A stretch of DNA of 64,000 nucleotides, taken from NCBI GenBank assembly GCA_009693235.1, contig SHXR01000011.1:1-64000 (forward strand), given 5' to 3'. Shown here in pieces: positions 52,123 through 61,929 of this stretch. The first letter of the stretch is position 1. Each line of letters opens with the position of its first letter. The notes beneath the pieces were generated by a model. That model searched no databases. It worked only from the letters and a program-made list of their open reading frames with translations, and was not told the origin of the DNA. Source of the DNA: Betaproteobacteria bacterium. Lineage in GTDB: Bacteria; Pseudomonadota; Gammaproteobacteria; Burkholderiales; SG8-39. Position numbers and translations under genes: made by a program.

Positions 52123-53432
52123 ATGACATTCAAGTTCGAAATCGAAGATAGGATAGGCCGTTACCCGATCGAACGCGAGATTGGTCGTGGTGCGACCAGT
52201 CGCGTCTATCTTGGCCATGATCCCAATGCGGACAATCGCCCGGTCGCAGTCAAAGTCTTTTTCTTCGAAGAGCATCAGTCGGCGGAAGATATCAAGGTAA
52301 TCCGCAAGGCGTTCGTCGCCGAAGCCGCGCTTGCCGGTCGCCTGTCGCATCCGCATATCGTTGAGATTTTGGATGCCGTCAGCGAGCCCAACTATAGCTA
52401 TCTCGTGATGGAGTACGTCGAGGGCAGCACGCTTGACGACCATGCTGACGCTGCCACCTTGCTCCCGGTCCCAAAGGTCGTTGAAATCGCGTTCAATTGC
52501 ATTCGCGCCCTTGATTACGCGTTCCAACGGGGCGTCGTACACCGCGACATCAAACCGGGCAACCTGCTGTACAGCCCGGCCGGCGAAATCAAGGTGAGCG
52601 ACTTCGGCGCCTCATTTCAGGAGGCGCTGGCCCATGAAACCACCCAACTCACCGGCATCGGCTCACCCGCCTATATGTCGCCCGAACAAATCCGGCTGGA
52701 GCCGCTCAACCATCAGACCGATATCTATTCGCTTGGCGTGGTGATCTACAAGTTGCTCACCGGGCGTCTGCCCTACAACGCCTCCAACCCGCTGTCGCTC
52801 ACCTACGAGATTCTGAACGTGCAGCCACAACCGCCATCGACGCTCAGGCCCGATCTGCCGCGGATGTTGGATGAAATCTGCCTGAAGGCGATGGCGAAGG
52901 ACCCGGCCCAGCGCTATCAGTCATGGATCGAATTCGGCAAGGAGTTGTCCCGTGCATTCGGTGTATTGCGCTCGACCGATGCCAAGCTGAGCGACTCAGA
53001 AAAATACGCCGACATCCGGGTGCTGCCTTTTTCGATACGTTTGATGATGTGGTGCTCTGGGAGGGGCTGCGGATCGGTGCGTGGCGAGAAATCGGCGCGG
53101 GCGAGGCGGTCATCCGTGAAGGCGACAACGGCGATGGCTTCTATGTGATGGTCAAAGGCAAGGTGGCGGTCGCCCTCGGCGGCAAGCATCTTGCAACGCT
53201 CCCCGCCGGCGCATGCTTTGGCGAAATGGCCTACTTCAATGAGGTCATCGCGCCACGCTCCACCACCATTACCGCCCTAGAATCGCTGTTCGTCCTCGAA
53301 ATCAAGGCAAGCTCGCTGCGGCTTGCAAGCGAGGCGTGTCAGAACGCATTCCAATGCGCCTTCATCGACATGTTGCTCGTTCGGCTCACCGAGTCGAATC
53401 GGCGTCTCGCCGAGCTGACGCGCGAGCCCTAA
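52123..53432 (+). CDS. Ser/Thr protein kinase with C-terminal cyclic-nucleotide-binding domain (frameshift at 53028-53032)
   Basis: About 436 residues. The kinase (about residues 8-280) has IGRGATSRVYLG (P-loop), VAVKVFF (lysine), VHRDIKPGNLLY (catalytic loop) and SDFGASF (DFG). The frame then slips at T5 (53028-53032), and FDTFDDVVLWEGLRIGAW and AVIREGDNGDGFYVMVKGKV follow with GACFGEMAYFNE, a cyclic-nucleotide-binding fold as in Crp and PKA regulators. The arginine phosphate-binding position after GEMA (typically GExA...R) is present in APRSTT. Adding one T joins the two domains. The arrangement would let a cyclic nucleotide control the kinase. Start ATG 52123. It is divergent from clpB. 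Confidence 0.8.
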
Positions 53433-53499
53433 CGAACCATCGCGAGGAACCTGAGCACCGCACTCGGTGCCGTATCGACGCGTGCGGTAAGCTCGCCCG

Positions 53500-54744
53500 A
53501 TGAACATCGCCCAACTGCTGGTTCGCGCTGCGCGGGTATTTCCGCATCGCGTCGCCATCGCCCGCGGCTTCGCATCCCATGCCACCTATGGTGAACTCGC
53601 ACGTCGTGCCGCGGCCATCGCCCATACCTTCACCAGCGCGCTGCGCCTGCAGCCTGGCGATCGTGTGGTGCTTTACCTGCCCAATTGCCCCGAATATCTC
53701 GAAGTCTTGGCGGGCATTTGGTGGGCGGGCCTGACAGCAGTGCCGGTCAACGCCGCGCTGCAAGGACAGCAACTCACCACCCTTCTTGAAGACTCCCAGG
53801 CCGCGTTGTGCTTTACCGCGGCAGGGGGCGTTCAGGCGAGCGTGGCGGCGATCGGTGAGGCCCGCACCATCGATATCGCTTCGTCACGCTATCAGCAGAT
53901 CGCGCGAAGCGTCGGTGAAGCATCCATCGCCTGGAATGTTCCTGACGATCTCGCTTGGCTTTTCTACACCGGTGGTACGACCGCACAGCCCAAGGGCGTC
54001 ATGCTCTCCCATCGCAATCTGTTGGCGATGACGCTCTGCTATTTCGCCGATGTGGATGCGATCGGCGCTGAGACCTGCATGATTCACACGGCGCCCATGT
54101 CGCACGGCTCTGGGCTCTATGCACTACCCCACTTCACCGCCGCATCAACGCAGGTGATTCCCGAGAGCGGCGCCTTTGATCCCGCCGAAGTCCGCGCGCT
54201 CGCTACGCATTGGCGAAACGCCACGATGCTTGCGGACCCAACCATGATCCGACAATTCGTGGCGGCCCTCCGCGTCACCCAACCGGATATTGCGCAGCTC
54301 AAGACGATCGTCTGCGGCGGTCCGCTGAATCACCCCGATGCGCAAGAGGCGCGGTCGGTGCTGGGACCACGCCTGGTGCAAATCTACGGGCCGGCAGAGT
54401 GTCCAATGACGGTCACTGCGTTGTCGCGCTTTAATCTCAACGATACTAAGCATCCCCGCTACCACGCTCGGATCGCGTCCGTTGGCGTTCCACAGTCAGC
54501 GGTGGAAGTGCGCATCGTCGATCACGAGGACCGCCTATCGCCGCCTGGCCAAGCCGGTGAGATCGTCGTGCGCGGCGAGCCGGCCATGCGGGGCTATTGG
54601 ATGAACGCCCGCGCCACCGCCAAAGCGCTTAAGGGCGGCTGGCTCCACACCGGCGATACGGGCGTCTTCGATGCGGACGGATTCTTAACGCTCGTGGGTC
54701 CAGAGGAGACGACCGGCAGCGGGCAAGATACCTATCCGCGCTGA
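53500..54744 (+). pseudogene. AMP-forming acyl-CoA synthetase-like, C-terminal domain missing
   Basis: A 414-residue adenylating enzyme. FYTGGTTAQPKGVMLSH is the P-loop (A3) motif, IYGPAECPMT the A5 region, and GWLHTGDTGVFDADGFL the A7/A8 region. It then ends LVGPEETTGSGQDTYPR with a stop. The C-terminal subdomain with the catalytic lysine (about 100 residues) is absent, and the moaE gene lies directly after, convergent. The end looks like a deletion rather than a single frameshift. Without the lysine the adenylation step would fail, so it is probably inactive, or it needs another protein. Confidence 0.6.
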
Positions 54745-55238
54745 ATCGGCGGCTTTTCGGCGTTACGTTGCGCTACGGCAGCATCGGCTTGCCAGCGCGC
54801 CGCTGCCTCGTCGTCGGTCGCACGCGCATCTACCCAGCGGGGTCCGTTGGCCGTCTGCTCTTTCTTCCAAAACGGCGCCTGCGTCTTCAAATAGTCCATG
54901 ATGAACTCGCATGCCGCAAACGCATCGCCGCGATGTCCACCCACCACCACTACCAATACGATTTGCTCCATCGGTCGCAGTTCGCCCACCCGGTGAATCA
55001 CCGTCGCATCATCGACTTTCCAGCGGATGAGTGCATCGCCGATGATCGACAGAATTGCCTTTTCGGTCATGCTGGGATAATGCTCAAGGGTCATCGTCGC
55101 CACCGTCGCGCCGTCGTTGCGATCACGGCAGACTCCAATAAACGTCGCGACCGCACCGATCTCCGGACGTCCGGCCCGTAGGCGTGCGATCTCCACGCCG
55201 ACGTCAAAGTCTTCCTGTTGGATGCGCACGGTCGGCAT
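54732..55238 (-). CDS. moaE: Molybdopterin synthase catalytic subunit MoaE
   Basis: A 168-residue protein that, with MoaD, converts precursor Z to molybdopterin. GAVATFIGVCRDRNDGATV, LEHYPSMTEKAI, HRVGELRPMEQIVLVVV and APFWKKEQ carry the family's conserved histidine, arginine and active-site lysine residues. The last 15 residues extend beyond the typical length. Its 3' end overlaps the truncated AMP-ligase gene by 13 bases. It is the first of four MoCo genes on the minus strand in distal position. Confidence 0.93.
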   Translation of the reverse strand: MPTVRIQQEDFDVGVEIARLRAGRPEIGAVATFIGVCRDRNDGATVATMTLEHYPSMTEKAILSIIGDALIRWKVDDATVIHRVGELRPMEQIVLVVVVGGHRGDAFAACEFIMDYLKTQAPFWKKEQTANGPRWVDARATDDEAAARWQADAAVAQRNAEKPPIQRG

Positions 55239-55244
55239 CGCGAA

Positions 55245-55499
55245 CTAACCGCCCGTCACCGGCGGAAAGAATGCCACTTCATCATCGGAACCGATCGGGG
55301 TCGCGGGCTGCACCATCTCCTGATTGACCGCGATGCGCACGGCACGACCTTCGGCAAACGCATCCGACCACACACCGCCACGACTCATCAGATAAGTACG
55401 CAAGGCACCGACGGTCGACACCTCAGGCGGCAATTCGATCGACTCGCTCGCCCTGCCGAGCAGTTCCCGCAGACGTGCGAAATAGAGCACCCTCACCAT
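55245..55499 (-). CDS. moaD: Molybdopterin synthase sulfur carrier MoaD
   Basis: An 84-residue ubiquitin-like protein: VRVLYFARLRELLGRASESI at the start and FFPPVTGG at the end. The C-terminal GG is thiocarboxylated and donates sulfur in MoaE. The start ATG 55499 overlaps the moeA stop in ATGGTGA, giving translational coupling. The long upstream frame read to 56075 is only antisense shadow of moeA. Confidence 0.93.
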   Translation of the reverse strand: MVRVLYFARLRELLGRASESIELPPEVSTVGALRTYLMSRGGVWSDAFAEGRAVRIAVNQEMVQPATPIGSDDEVAFFPPVTGG

Positions 55500-56719
55500 T
55501 GCTTGAGCAATTCCGCAAAGGGCAAGTAGCGGACCATATCGCCTTGGTTGATCGCGGTGCGTGGCGGGTTGTCCACCAGCCCGTCGCCCCATACTGTCGA
55601 GGTGAGCACCGCGGAGCTTTGATTGGTGAATAACTCCGCGCTGCCCGCGGCGCCGAGCTTCACCCGCAGAAATTCCTGACGGGCATCGGGCTTTGGCCAA
55701 TCGAACGCGGCGCGCACCTGATAGCTTTGGATCGCCAGATGCTGCACACCCATCGAGCGCAAAATGAACGGCTTCACAAACAGCACCATGCAAATGAAGC
55801 TCGACACCGGATTGCCCGGCAGACCGATGAATGAGGCCTCCGTGCCATCGGTCCGACGCACTTGTCCGAACGCCAGAGGTTTGCCGGGCTTCATGGCAAT
55901 GCGCCACATGTCGAGGCGCCCTTCCGCTTCCACCGCGGGTTTCACATGATCTTCTTCGCCGACTGACATCCCGCCGCTGGTGATCACCAAGTCGTGGTTG
56001 GCGGCGGCCCGGCGCATGAATTCGCGCGTGGCAGTGAGCGAATCGGGAATGATGCCAAGATCGGTGACCTCGCACCCGAAGGTCGACAACATGCTCGTAA
56101 GAAAGTAACGACTGGAGTTGTAGATCGACCCTTTCGGAAGCGGTTCGCCGGGCATGACCAGTTCATCGCCGGTAAAGAAAATCGCGGCGCGCAGCTTCCG
56201 TGTCACCGGCAGCGTCGCCAGACCCACCGAGGCGGCGAGGCCCGCGTCCTGCGGACGCATGCGGATGCCGGCCGGCAGGATTTCGCTATTGGCGCGAATG
56301 TCCTCGCCGATATAGCGCACCCATTCGCTGGGCTTGGGACTATGCCGCACGATGACGGCGTCTCCAGCTGCTTCGGTCTGCTCCTGCATCACCACCGCAT
56401 CAGCGCCAAGTGGCATTGGTGCGCCGGTGAAGATGCGTGCCGCGGTGCCAGGGGCGAGCGGTGCACCGACAGCCCCCGCGGCGATGCGCTGCGAAATCTT
56501 CAGACGCGCCTGCCCTGACACGCAATCGGCCACGCGGACTGCATAGCCATCCATCGCACTGTTGTCGTGCCCCGGTACATCGATGGTCGATCGCTGCGGC
56601 GCGGCCAGGACACGACCGTGTGCGGCCATCGTAGCGATCACTTCCACTTCGCGAATCGGCTGCACGCCCGCCAGCAAGCGAGCCAACGCCTCATCGACCG
56701 TCAGGAGCCCGTTATTCAT
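55493..56719 (-). CDS. moeA: Molybdopterin molybdenumtransferase MoeA
   Basis: A 408-residue protein that inserts molybdate into adenylylated molybdopterin. PGHDNSAMDGYAVRV is the N-terminal signature, FTGDELVMPGEPL the MPT-binding-like stretch and VITSGGMSVGEEDHVKP the TSGG motif. IGLPGNPVSSFICM is also typical. It starts at ATG 56719, overlapping the end of mobB by four bases. Confidence 0.95.
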   Translation of the reverse strand: MNNGLLTVDEALARLLAGVQPIREVEVIATMAAHGRVLAAPQRSTIDVPGHDNSAMDGYAVRVADCVSGQARLKISQRIAAGAVGAPLAPGTAARIFTGAPMPLGADAVVMQEQTEAAGDAVIVRHSPKPSEWVRYIGEDIRANSEILPAGIRMRPQDAGLAASVGLATLPVTRKLRAAIFFTGDELVMPGEPLPKGSIYNSSRYFLTSMLSTFGCEVTDLGIIPDSLTATREFMRRAAANHDLVITSGGMSVGEEDHVKPAVEAEGRLDMWRIAMKPGKPLAFGQVRRTDGTEASFIGLPGNPVSSFICMVLFVKPFILRSMGVQHLAIQSYQVRAAFDWPKPDARQEFLRVKLGAAGSAELFTNQSSAVLTSTVWGDGLVDNPPRTAINQGDMVRYLPFAELLKQW

Positions 56720-57210
56720 TTGAATCCGTTGTAGTCGAGAATGAAATGTGCAATACCGTCATAGTCCACCAGATCGAACTGCGGCAGGCTGGTCGCCAGA
56801 CGCTCATCGCTCGCCACGCCGACGATGTTGGCATCATTCAGATACAAACGTGGCTTGCCATTATCGCGCCGAAAGACTTCCAGCTTGGGCTGCGGATAGC
56901 GTTTGAATCCTTCGACCAGCAATAGGTCGACCGGATCCATTCGATCAATCAATTGTTCCAAGGTCAACTCCGGTGCGGCGCGCAATTCATGCATGAGCGC
57001 CCACCGTTTTTCCGAGGATACGATGACTTCATGGCAACCGGCGTGACGATGACGATAAGAATCCTTGCCGGGTTGATCGACGTCGAAATTGTGATGCGCG
57101 TGCTTCACCAACGAAACGCGAATCCCGCTCTTCACCATGCGTGGAATGAGCTGCTCGATCAACGTGGTCTTGCCGCTGCCGGACCAGCCGGCAAATCCAA
57201 ATACCTTCAT
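56716..57210 (-). CDS. mobB: Molybdopterin-guanine dinucleotide biosynthesis adaptor MobB
   Basis: A 164-residue GTP-binding protein: GWSGSGKTTLIEQLIPRM is the P-loop, HHNFDVDQPGKDSYRHR carries the DxxGxDSxxxxxAG-like stretch, and LLVEGFKRYPQPKLEV is the family signature. MobB is accessory to MobA in forming the MGD cofactor. It leads the operon mobB-moeA-moaD-moaE. No molybdoenzyme is encoded in the window. Confidence 0.93.
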   Translation of the reverse strand: MKVFGFAGWSGSGKTTLIEQLIPRMVKSGIRVSLVKHAHHNFDVDQPGKDSYRHRHAGCHEVIVSSEKRWALMHELRAAPELTLEQLIDRMDPVDLLLVEGFKRYPQPKLEVFRRDNGKPRLYLNDANIVGVASDERLATSLPQFDLVDYDGIAHFILDYNGFK

Positions 57211-57293
57211 GTCCTAGAGGGCGATCTGCGCGACGGCACCGACCCGTCAAACAAGCCATTGTAGCAACCATCGGCGGGGCCGACGCGCCCTGC

Positions 57294-58295
57294 CTATGCG
57301 ATACCCAGATATCGCCGCGGATTCTCGTCCCGGATCATGCGGAGCGTTTTCTCGTCGATGCCAGGCACCGTCTGCACCGATCCATGCGGATCGCGATCGG
57401 CGATCTGGAACGGGTAGTCGGTGCCGATCATGATGCGATCCGCACCGAACGTGTCGATGACATAACGAAGCGTCTGCGGGTTGTACACGAGCGTGTCGTA
57501 GTAGCAGCGCTTCGCATACACCGTCGGCGATTCCGGGATGGCATCGCGAATCGGCGGCGAGTTTTTCCAGCCATGCTCCAGACGCGGCAACACGATGGAA
57601 AATGCGCCGCCGCCATGCGAGAAACCAATCCTCAGCTTCGGATGCCGCGCGAGCATGCCGCCCGTGATAAGCGATGCGATCCCAAGCGCCACATCACCTG
57701 GAAACCCGACCACCTGCTCCAACGCGGCGGGGCCAACCAGGCGTTCCTTACCCGCCGGGCGTAATCCGTGCATGAAAATCGCCGCACCCATCGCTTCAGC
57801 GGCGGCAAAGAAGGGCTCGAACCGCGCATCGCCAATCGACACGCCGTTCACATGCGTGGCGATTTCCGCGCCTAGCAACCGTTGTGCCGTCATGATGTGC
57901 TCGAGCTCCCGGACGGCCTTATCGACATCCTGCAGCGGCACCGCACCCAGTCCGGAAAAGCGCTGTGTATGGTCATTGCAAAGCGCCGCGATCTGGTCAT
58001 TGATATGCCGCAGCAGCACGGTCGCATCATCGGCCGGCAGCCAGTACGACAGCAACTCCGGCATCGGCGAAACCACTTGGCGGCCGATCCCCATTTGGTC
58101 CATCTCGACGATGCGTTGATCGCCGGCCCAGGAGGTCGACGGTACCGTGCGATAGTTTTTGCCCTGGATCATCACATGCGCGTGACCGCAGCCCTCGTGA
58201 TTCATGGAGGGCCAAGGAATGTCTTTGCCCTTGCCGATATAGGCCGGAAACTGCTCCGGGATGAAATGCGTGTGAACGTCGATACCGTGAATCAT
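57294..58295 (-). CDS. Amidohydrolase, ACMSD family
   Basis: A 333-residue metal-dependent hydrolase or decarboxylase (PF04909 type). VHTHFIPEQF is the N-terminal HxH, IFMHGLRPAGK and FSHGGGAFSI further histidines, and IGTDYPFQIAD the catalytic aspartate. Members decarboxylate 2-amino-3-carboxymuconate semialdehyde, gamma-resorcylate or 5-carboxyvanillate. The substrate here is unknown. ATG 58295 was chosen; longer frames lack support. It is divergent from the MFS gene at 58493. Confidence 0.85.
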   Translation of the reverse strand: MIHGIDVHTHFIPEQFPAYIGKGKDIPWPSMNHEGCGHAHVMIQGKNYRTVPSTSWAGDQRIVEMDQMGIGRQVVSPMPELLSYWLPADDATVLLRHINDQIAALCNDHTQRFSGLGAVPLQDVDKAVRELEHIMTAQRLLGAEIATHVNGVSIGDARFEPFFAAAEAMGAAIFMHGLRPAGKERLVGPAALEQVVGFPGDVALGIASLITGGMLARHPKLRIGFSHGGGAFSIVLPRLEHGWKNSPPIRDAIPESPTVYAKRCYYDTLVYNPQTLRYVIDTFGADRIMIGTDYPFQIADRDPHGSVQTVPGIDEKTLRMIRDENPRRYLGIA

Positions 58296-58430
58296 TGGCG
58301 GCTCCAGGGGGCAACGCAGAACGTGAGGGCGAATAGCCTGCGTCCGATTATAGGGAAGCCCGGCCGCGCGCGCCGCAATGCTGGAGATCATGCGAACGCC
58401 ATCGATACGCAGCGTTTTCAACCCGCTGCG

Positions 58431-58459
58431 TTTTCAATTCGAATTATTTCGCCTATACA
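58431..58459 (+). promoter_or_regulatory. Sigma-70-like promoter of the MFS gene
   Basis: TTTTCA (58431-58436) and TATACA (58454-58459) with a 17-base spacer lie in an AT-rich patch 33 bases ahead of the MFS start at 58493. The -10 matches the consensus TATAAT in four of six bases, the -35 is weaker. It is a by-eye prediction. Confidence 0.4.
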
Positions 58460-58492
58460 ATCAGCTTCACCAGTCTGCAGTGAGGCCATTTC

Positions 58493-59692
58493 ATGTCAAC
58501 CAGCCCCTCGCATTTGCCGAGTAAAGCGACCACACTGTTGCTGAACCTTGGTCATGCCATCGATCATTTAATGCTGCTCATCTTCGCCACCGCGGTGGGT
58601 GCGATCGCCACGGATTTTCAACTCGCGCGCTGGGAAGATCTCATGCCCTTCACGGTTGGGGCGTTCTTCCTGTTCGGGTTGGGGTCCCTTCCGGCTGGGC
58701 GCTTGGGCGATCTGTGGGGCCGACGTGCCATGATCATCATCTTCTTCTTCGGCATCGGTGGAGCGGCGCTCCTGGTGGCCGCCACGCAGAATGTTTGGCA
58801 AATGGCGATGGCGCTCGCGGTGGTCGGACTGTTCGCGTCGATCTACCATCCGGTTGGCATTCCAATGCTGGTGCAAGGTTCGTTGAAACCGGGCATCACC
58901 ATCGGCGTCAACGGCCTGGCGGGCAATCTCGGCATTGCTCTGGCCGCGCTCTCGACCGGCTTTCTAGTCAAGCATTTCGGCTGGCGGGTCGCATTCATGG
59001 TGCCCGGGTTGGTCGCGATTGCTTGCGGTGTGCTCTTCGTCCTGCTTGTCCCGCGCGAAACCACCGCGCCCGCAAAAAGAAAAGCCGTGCTGGTCGCCCT
59101 GCCGCCAGCGCTCATGGCGCGCGTATTCCTGATCATTACGCTCACCGCCACCTCGAGCAGCCTCACGTTCAACTTCACCACCAATGGCAATGGCGAATTG
59201 CTACGCGAGCGGCTGGCCTCCCTCATTTCTGATCCGGCGACCATCGGCGCCCTGCTCGCCCTGCTGTACACGATCGCATCACTCATGCAGCTCGTCGTCG
59301 GCAACCTGATCGATCGCTATCCTTTGAAACGCATCTACTTGCCGCTCATCCTGCTGCAAATTCCCGCTTTCGTGGTGGCCGCAACCGTCGAAGGTTGGGG
59401 TTTCTACCTGCTCGCCGTAACGTTCATGGCCCTGGTCTTTGGCGCCATTCCATTTACCGATGCGATGGTGGTGCGCTACGTCGACGATCGCATCCGGTCG
59501 CGCGTATCCGGTGCCCGGATCGCCATTGCCTTTGGCATTAGTTCAGTAGCGGTCTATCTGCTTGGCCCGATCGTTAAAGCAGCGGGGTTCGGCTTCCTGT
59601 TGATGTTGATGGGCGGTATTGCTGCGTTCACTGCCTTGGCCGTTTCATTCTTACCGGTCAATCAACAGCAAACGGCCATGGCACCGTCATGA
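58493..59692 (+). CDS. MFS transporter (12-helix)
   Basis: A 399-residue secondary transporter. LNLGHAIDHLMLLIFATAVG, GSLPAGRLGDLWGRRAMIII (motif A) and FASIYHPVGIPMLVQGSLKP are visible; the YHPVG stretch is typical of fosmidomycin-resistance-like MFS proteins. Substrate unknown. The TauE/SafE gene follows 55 bases later on the same strand, so they may be co-transcribed. Confidence 0.8.
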   Translation: MSTSPSHLPSKATTLLLNLGHAIDHLMLLIFATAVGAIATDFQLARWEDLMPFTVGAFFLFGLGSLPAGRLGDLWGRRAMIIIFFFGIGGAALLVAATQNVWQMAMALAVVGLFASIYHPVGIPMLVQGSLKPGITIGVNGLAGNLGIALAALSTGFLVKHFGWRVAFMVPGLVAIACGVLFVLLVPRETTAPAKRKAVLVALPPALMARVFLIITLTATSSSLTFNFTTNGNGELLRERLASLISDPATIGALLALLYTIASLMQLVVGNLIDRYPLKRIYLPLILLQIPAFVVAATVEGWGFYLLAVTFMALVFGAIPFTDAMVVRYVDDRIRSRVSGARIAIAFGISSVAVYLLGPIVKAAGFGFLLMLMGGIAAFTALAVSFLPVNQQQTAMAPS

Positions 59693-59747
59693 ACGCACTG
59701 CCGCGCTCGGATGACCCACCGCGGGGACCTAGCCCCACTGCCATTCG

Positions 59748-60485
59748 ATGAACATGGCCCTCGAATGGGCCATCGTCCTCGCCCTTGGCACGGTAGCGGG
59801 GACGGTCGGTGGCATTGTCGGCTTCGGTTCGTCGATCATTTTGTTGCCGGCGCTCGTCTGGGTGTTTGGCGCCAAGGATGCCGTCCCGATGATGGCAATC
59901 GCTGCCCTGCTTGCCAATGGATCGCGCGTCGCCGTATGGTGGCGCGAAGTGGATTGGCGTGCGTGCGGCGTCTACTCGATCGCCGCCATTCCGTTCGCCG
60001 CCCTGGGCGCCTCGACGCTAGTCGTGTTGGATGCGATCTGGGTGGAAGCGGCACTCGGCGTATTTTTCCTCGCCATGATCCCAATCAGACGCTGGCTGCA
60101 ATCGATCGGTTTGCGGGTCGTTCTTTGGCAGCTTGCCATCGTTGGCATATTCATCGGCTACCTGAGCGGAATCGTCGCCTCGACCGGCCCGATCAACACG
60201 CCATTCTTTCTTGCCTATGGTCTGGTCAAAGGCGCCTATCTGTCGACTGAAGCGCTGGGTTCGGTTGCCGTTGGGTTCACCAATGCAATCGTCTTTCGGA
60301 AGTTTGGGGCGATGCCCTGGAATACGCTCGCACGCGGCTTGATCGTCGGGGTATCGCTGATGCTCGGCTCATATCTGGCCAAGGCGTGGGTATTGCGCCT
60401 CAGCCCGGATCGTTTTCGTTGGTTGATGGACGCGTTGATGGCTTGCGCGGGCCTTGCGCTACTGCTCGGAGCACTGCGATCGTGA
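59748..60485 (+). CDS. TauE/SafE family membrane transporter
   Basis: A 245-residue multi-spanning protein: TVGGIVGFGSSIILLPALVW in the first repeat and GIFIGYLSGIVASTGPINTP in the second. Like the family member at 3574-4353 it probably exports a small anion; they are not close copies. ATG 59748 is the start; an overlapping long frame starting at 59711 is a shadow. It ends 12 bases before the convergent lipoprotein gene. Confidence 0.8.
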   Translation: MNMALEWAIVLALGTVAGTVGGIVGFGSSIILLPALVWVFGAKDAVPMMAIAALLANGSRVAVWWREVDWRACGVYSIAAIPFAALGASTLVVLDAIWVEAALGVFFLAMIPIRRWLQSIGLRVVLWQLAIVGIFIGYLSGIVASTGPINTPFFLAYGLVKGAYLSTEALGSVAVGFTNAIVFRKFGAMPWNTLARGLIVGVSLMLGSYLAKAWVLRLSPDRFRWLMDALMACAGLALLLGALRS

Positions 60486-60497
60486 CCAGCGTTTGGG

Positions 60498-60677
60498 TTA
60501 CCAGCTTCCGTACAACCAGGCACTCCATGTACGAACGTCGGAGATGGCGTTGGGAATCTGCGGTGTGCCTACAGGGGTCGGTTGGACCGGCGCAACCGTG
60601 AAGCTCAACGATGAGCAGCCCGAAAGCAGCAAAGCCGTGATCAATATGGCACTTCGTATAGCATTCACGGCGATCAT
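60498..60677 (-). CDS. Small lipoprotein
   Basis: About 59 residues with a type II signal ending in LLLSGCSS, a lipobox with the cysteine at about residue 21. The mature peptide (about 39 residues) is rich in P, S and T and ends RTWSAWLYGSW. I do not recognise the family; entericidin-like or surface lipoprotein roles are open. The start is uncertain: ATG 60677 or a GTG nearby; a longer frame goes up to 60788. Convergent with the TauE/SafE gene. Confidence 0.55.
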   Translation of the reverse strand: MIAVNAIRSAILITALLLSGCSSLSFTVAPVQPTPVGTPQIPNAISDVRTWSAWLYGSW

Positions 60678-60873
60678 TCCCCTGGTTAGCTTTTCCGATA
60701 ACGACCCAAACATCGATTTGTTGACCGCCATGCGATCGGTTTTAAAGGCGTTCCGCATGCGCCGCAACCTAAGGAGTCCAGTGGTCACTCAATCCGACCA
60801 AGCGGTATCCAGAACGCCCAAAACGACCAATCGGCCTGCCCTGACGACGACCGTCGGAGGCTAAGAAAGCACA

Positions 60874-61872
60874 ATGACTGAACGCATCTTGATTGTTGGT
60901 GGGGGCGCCGTTGGTGGGGTCCTGTGCGCTTACCTCGGTGCGGCTCACCGCAACGTCACCTTGCTTGCGCGGGGAGACACCGCTCGCTTGATCGCCAAAC
61001 AGGGCATTCACCTCACGACGCCAGAACAGGAGACGATCGTTACCCGTCCGCCCGTTGTCGTGAGCGCTGCTGAGGCCGGTATTCAAGACATCATCCTATT
61101 GGCGACTAAGGCGTTCTCGCTACCAGACGCCATGCGGGCGCTGACTGGGGCAATCGGGATCCACACCCTGGTGGTGCCGGTCGTCAACGGCGTTCCGTGG
61201 TGGTTCGGTACACCGGCAGCACCCATCCGTTCGGTTGATCCACAAGGTTCACTCATTGCGGCCGTCCCACCGGAACGACTGGTCGGCGCCACCATCTATT
61301 CCCCAGTGAGTCGCTCCCAGTCTGGGGAATGGATTCACGCGGCGCCCGGTCGATTGACGCTGGGACCGACTGTTCCGGGTGAAAGCAGCGCGGCGGCCGA
61401 GCGGGTGGTAGCAATCTTTTTGGGCACCGCTTACCGAGCAACCGTCACGCGAGATATCCATCGTGCGGTGTGGTCAAAACTCGTGACCAACGCCTCGTTT
61501 AATACGCTTTGCGCGCTGACTGGCACCAACCAGCAAGACGTTGCCCGCGACGATCGCCTCGGCAAGCTGGCGCAAGACATCATGCGTGAAATCGAAATCT
61601 TGGCACAGGCGGCGGGAAGCGGGATCGATGGTCCGCCGAGCAAATACTTCGAGCAAGCCTTTTATAAAGGTCTGCACAAGCCCTCGACGCTGCATGATTT
61701 CGAATCCGGACGAACCGTGGAATTGGCCGCGATCGTCGATGCGCCGCTCGAACTCGCGGCACGGTATGGCCTGCAATTACCGATGCTTTCGCTGATCGGT
61801 GCAGCGGTGCGCCTGAAAGCGGCCGGCGCGGGGTTGCTACCCTCTGGCGCCCGCAGTCGCCACTTGGCGTGA
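60874..61872 (+). CDS. panE: 2-Dehydropantoate 2-reductase (KPR family)
   Basis: A 332-residue protein: ILIVGGGAVGGVLCAYLGAA for NADP binding, PVVNGVPWWFG and AVWSKLVTNASFNTLCALTG, where K is the catalytic lysine and N the substrate-binding residue. The C-terminal helical domain is complete. It reduces ketopantoate to pantoate in coenzyme A synthesis. Many genomes hold several family members, so a catabolic paralogue is possible. ATG 60874 has GGAGG upstream. Confidence 0.85.
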   Translation: MTERILIVGGGAVGGVLCAYLGAAHRNVTLLARGDTARLIAKQGIHLTTPEQETIVTRPPVVVSAAEAGIQDIILLATKAFSLPDAMRALTGAIGIHTLVVPVVNGVPWWFGTPAAPIRSVDPQGSLIAAVPPERLVGATIYSPVSRSQSGEWIHAAPGRLTLGPTVPGESSAAAERVVAIFLGTAYRATVTRDIHRAVWSKLVTNASFNTLCALTGTNQQDVARDDRLGKLAQDIMREIEILAQAAGSGIDGPPSKYFEQAFYKGLHKPSTLHDFESGRTVELAAIVDAPLELAARYGLQLPMLSLIGAAVRLKAAGAGLLPSGARSRHLA

Positions 61873-61929
61873 CATCATTATGTGAAGGGCAATGACGCTT
61901 CGCAGCGAAGTCTCGTTGTTAATCGGAAA

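Noticed and set aside
55500-56075. Upstream extension of the moaD frame to 56075
   Set aside because: The region is moeA, and the extension has no recognisable domain. MoaD proper starts at 55499.
59711-60250. A 179-codon open frame overlapping the TauE/SafE gene
   Set aside because: It reads through the transporter in another frame, is arginine-rich and has no family pattern; the 59748 frame has the transmembrane signature.
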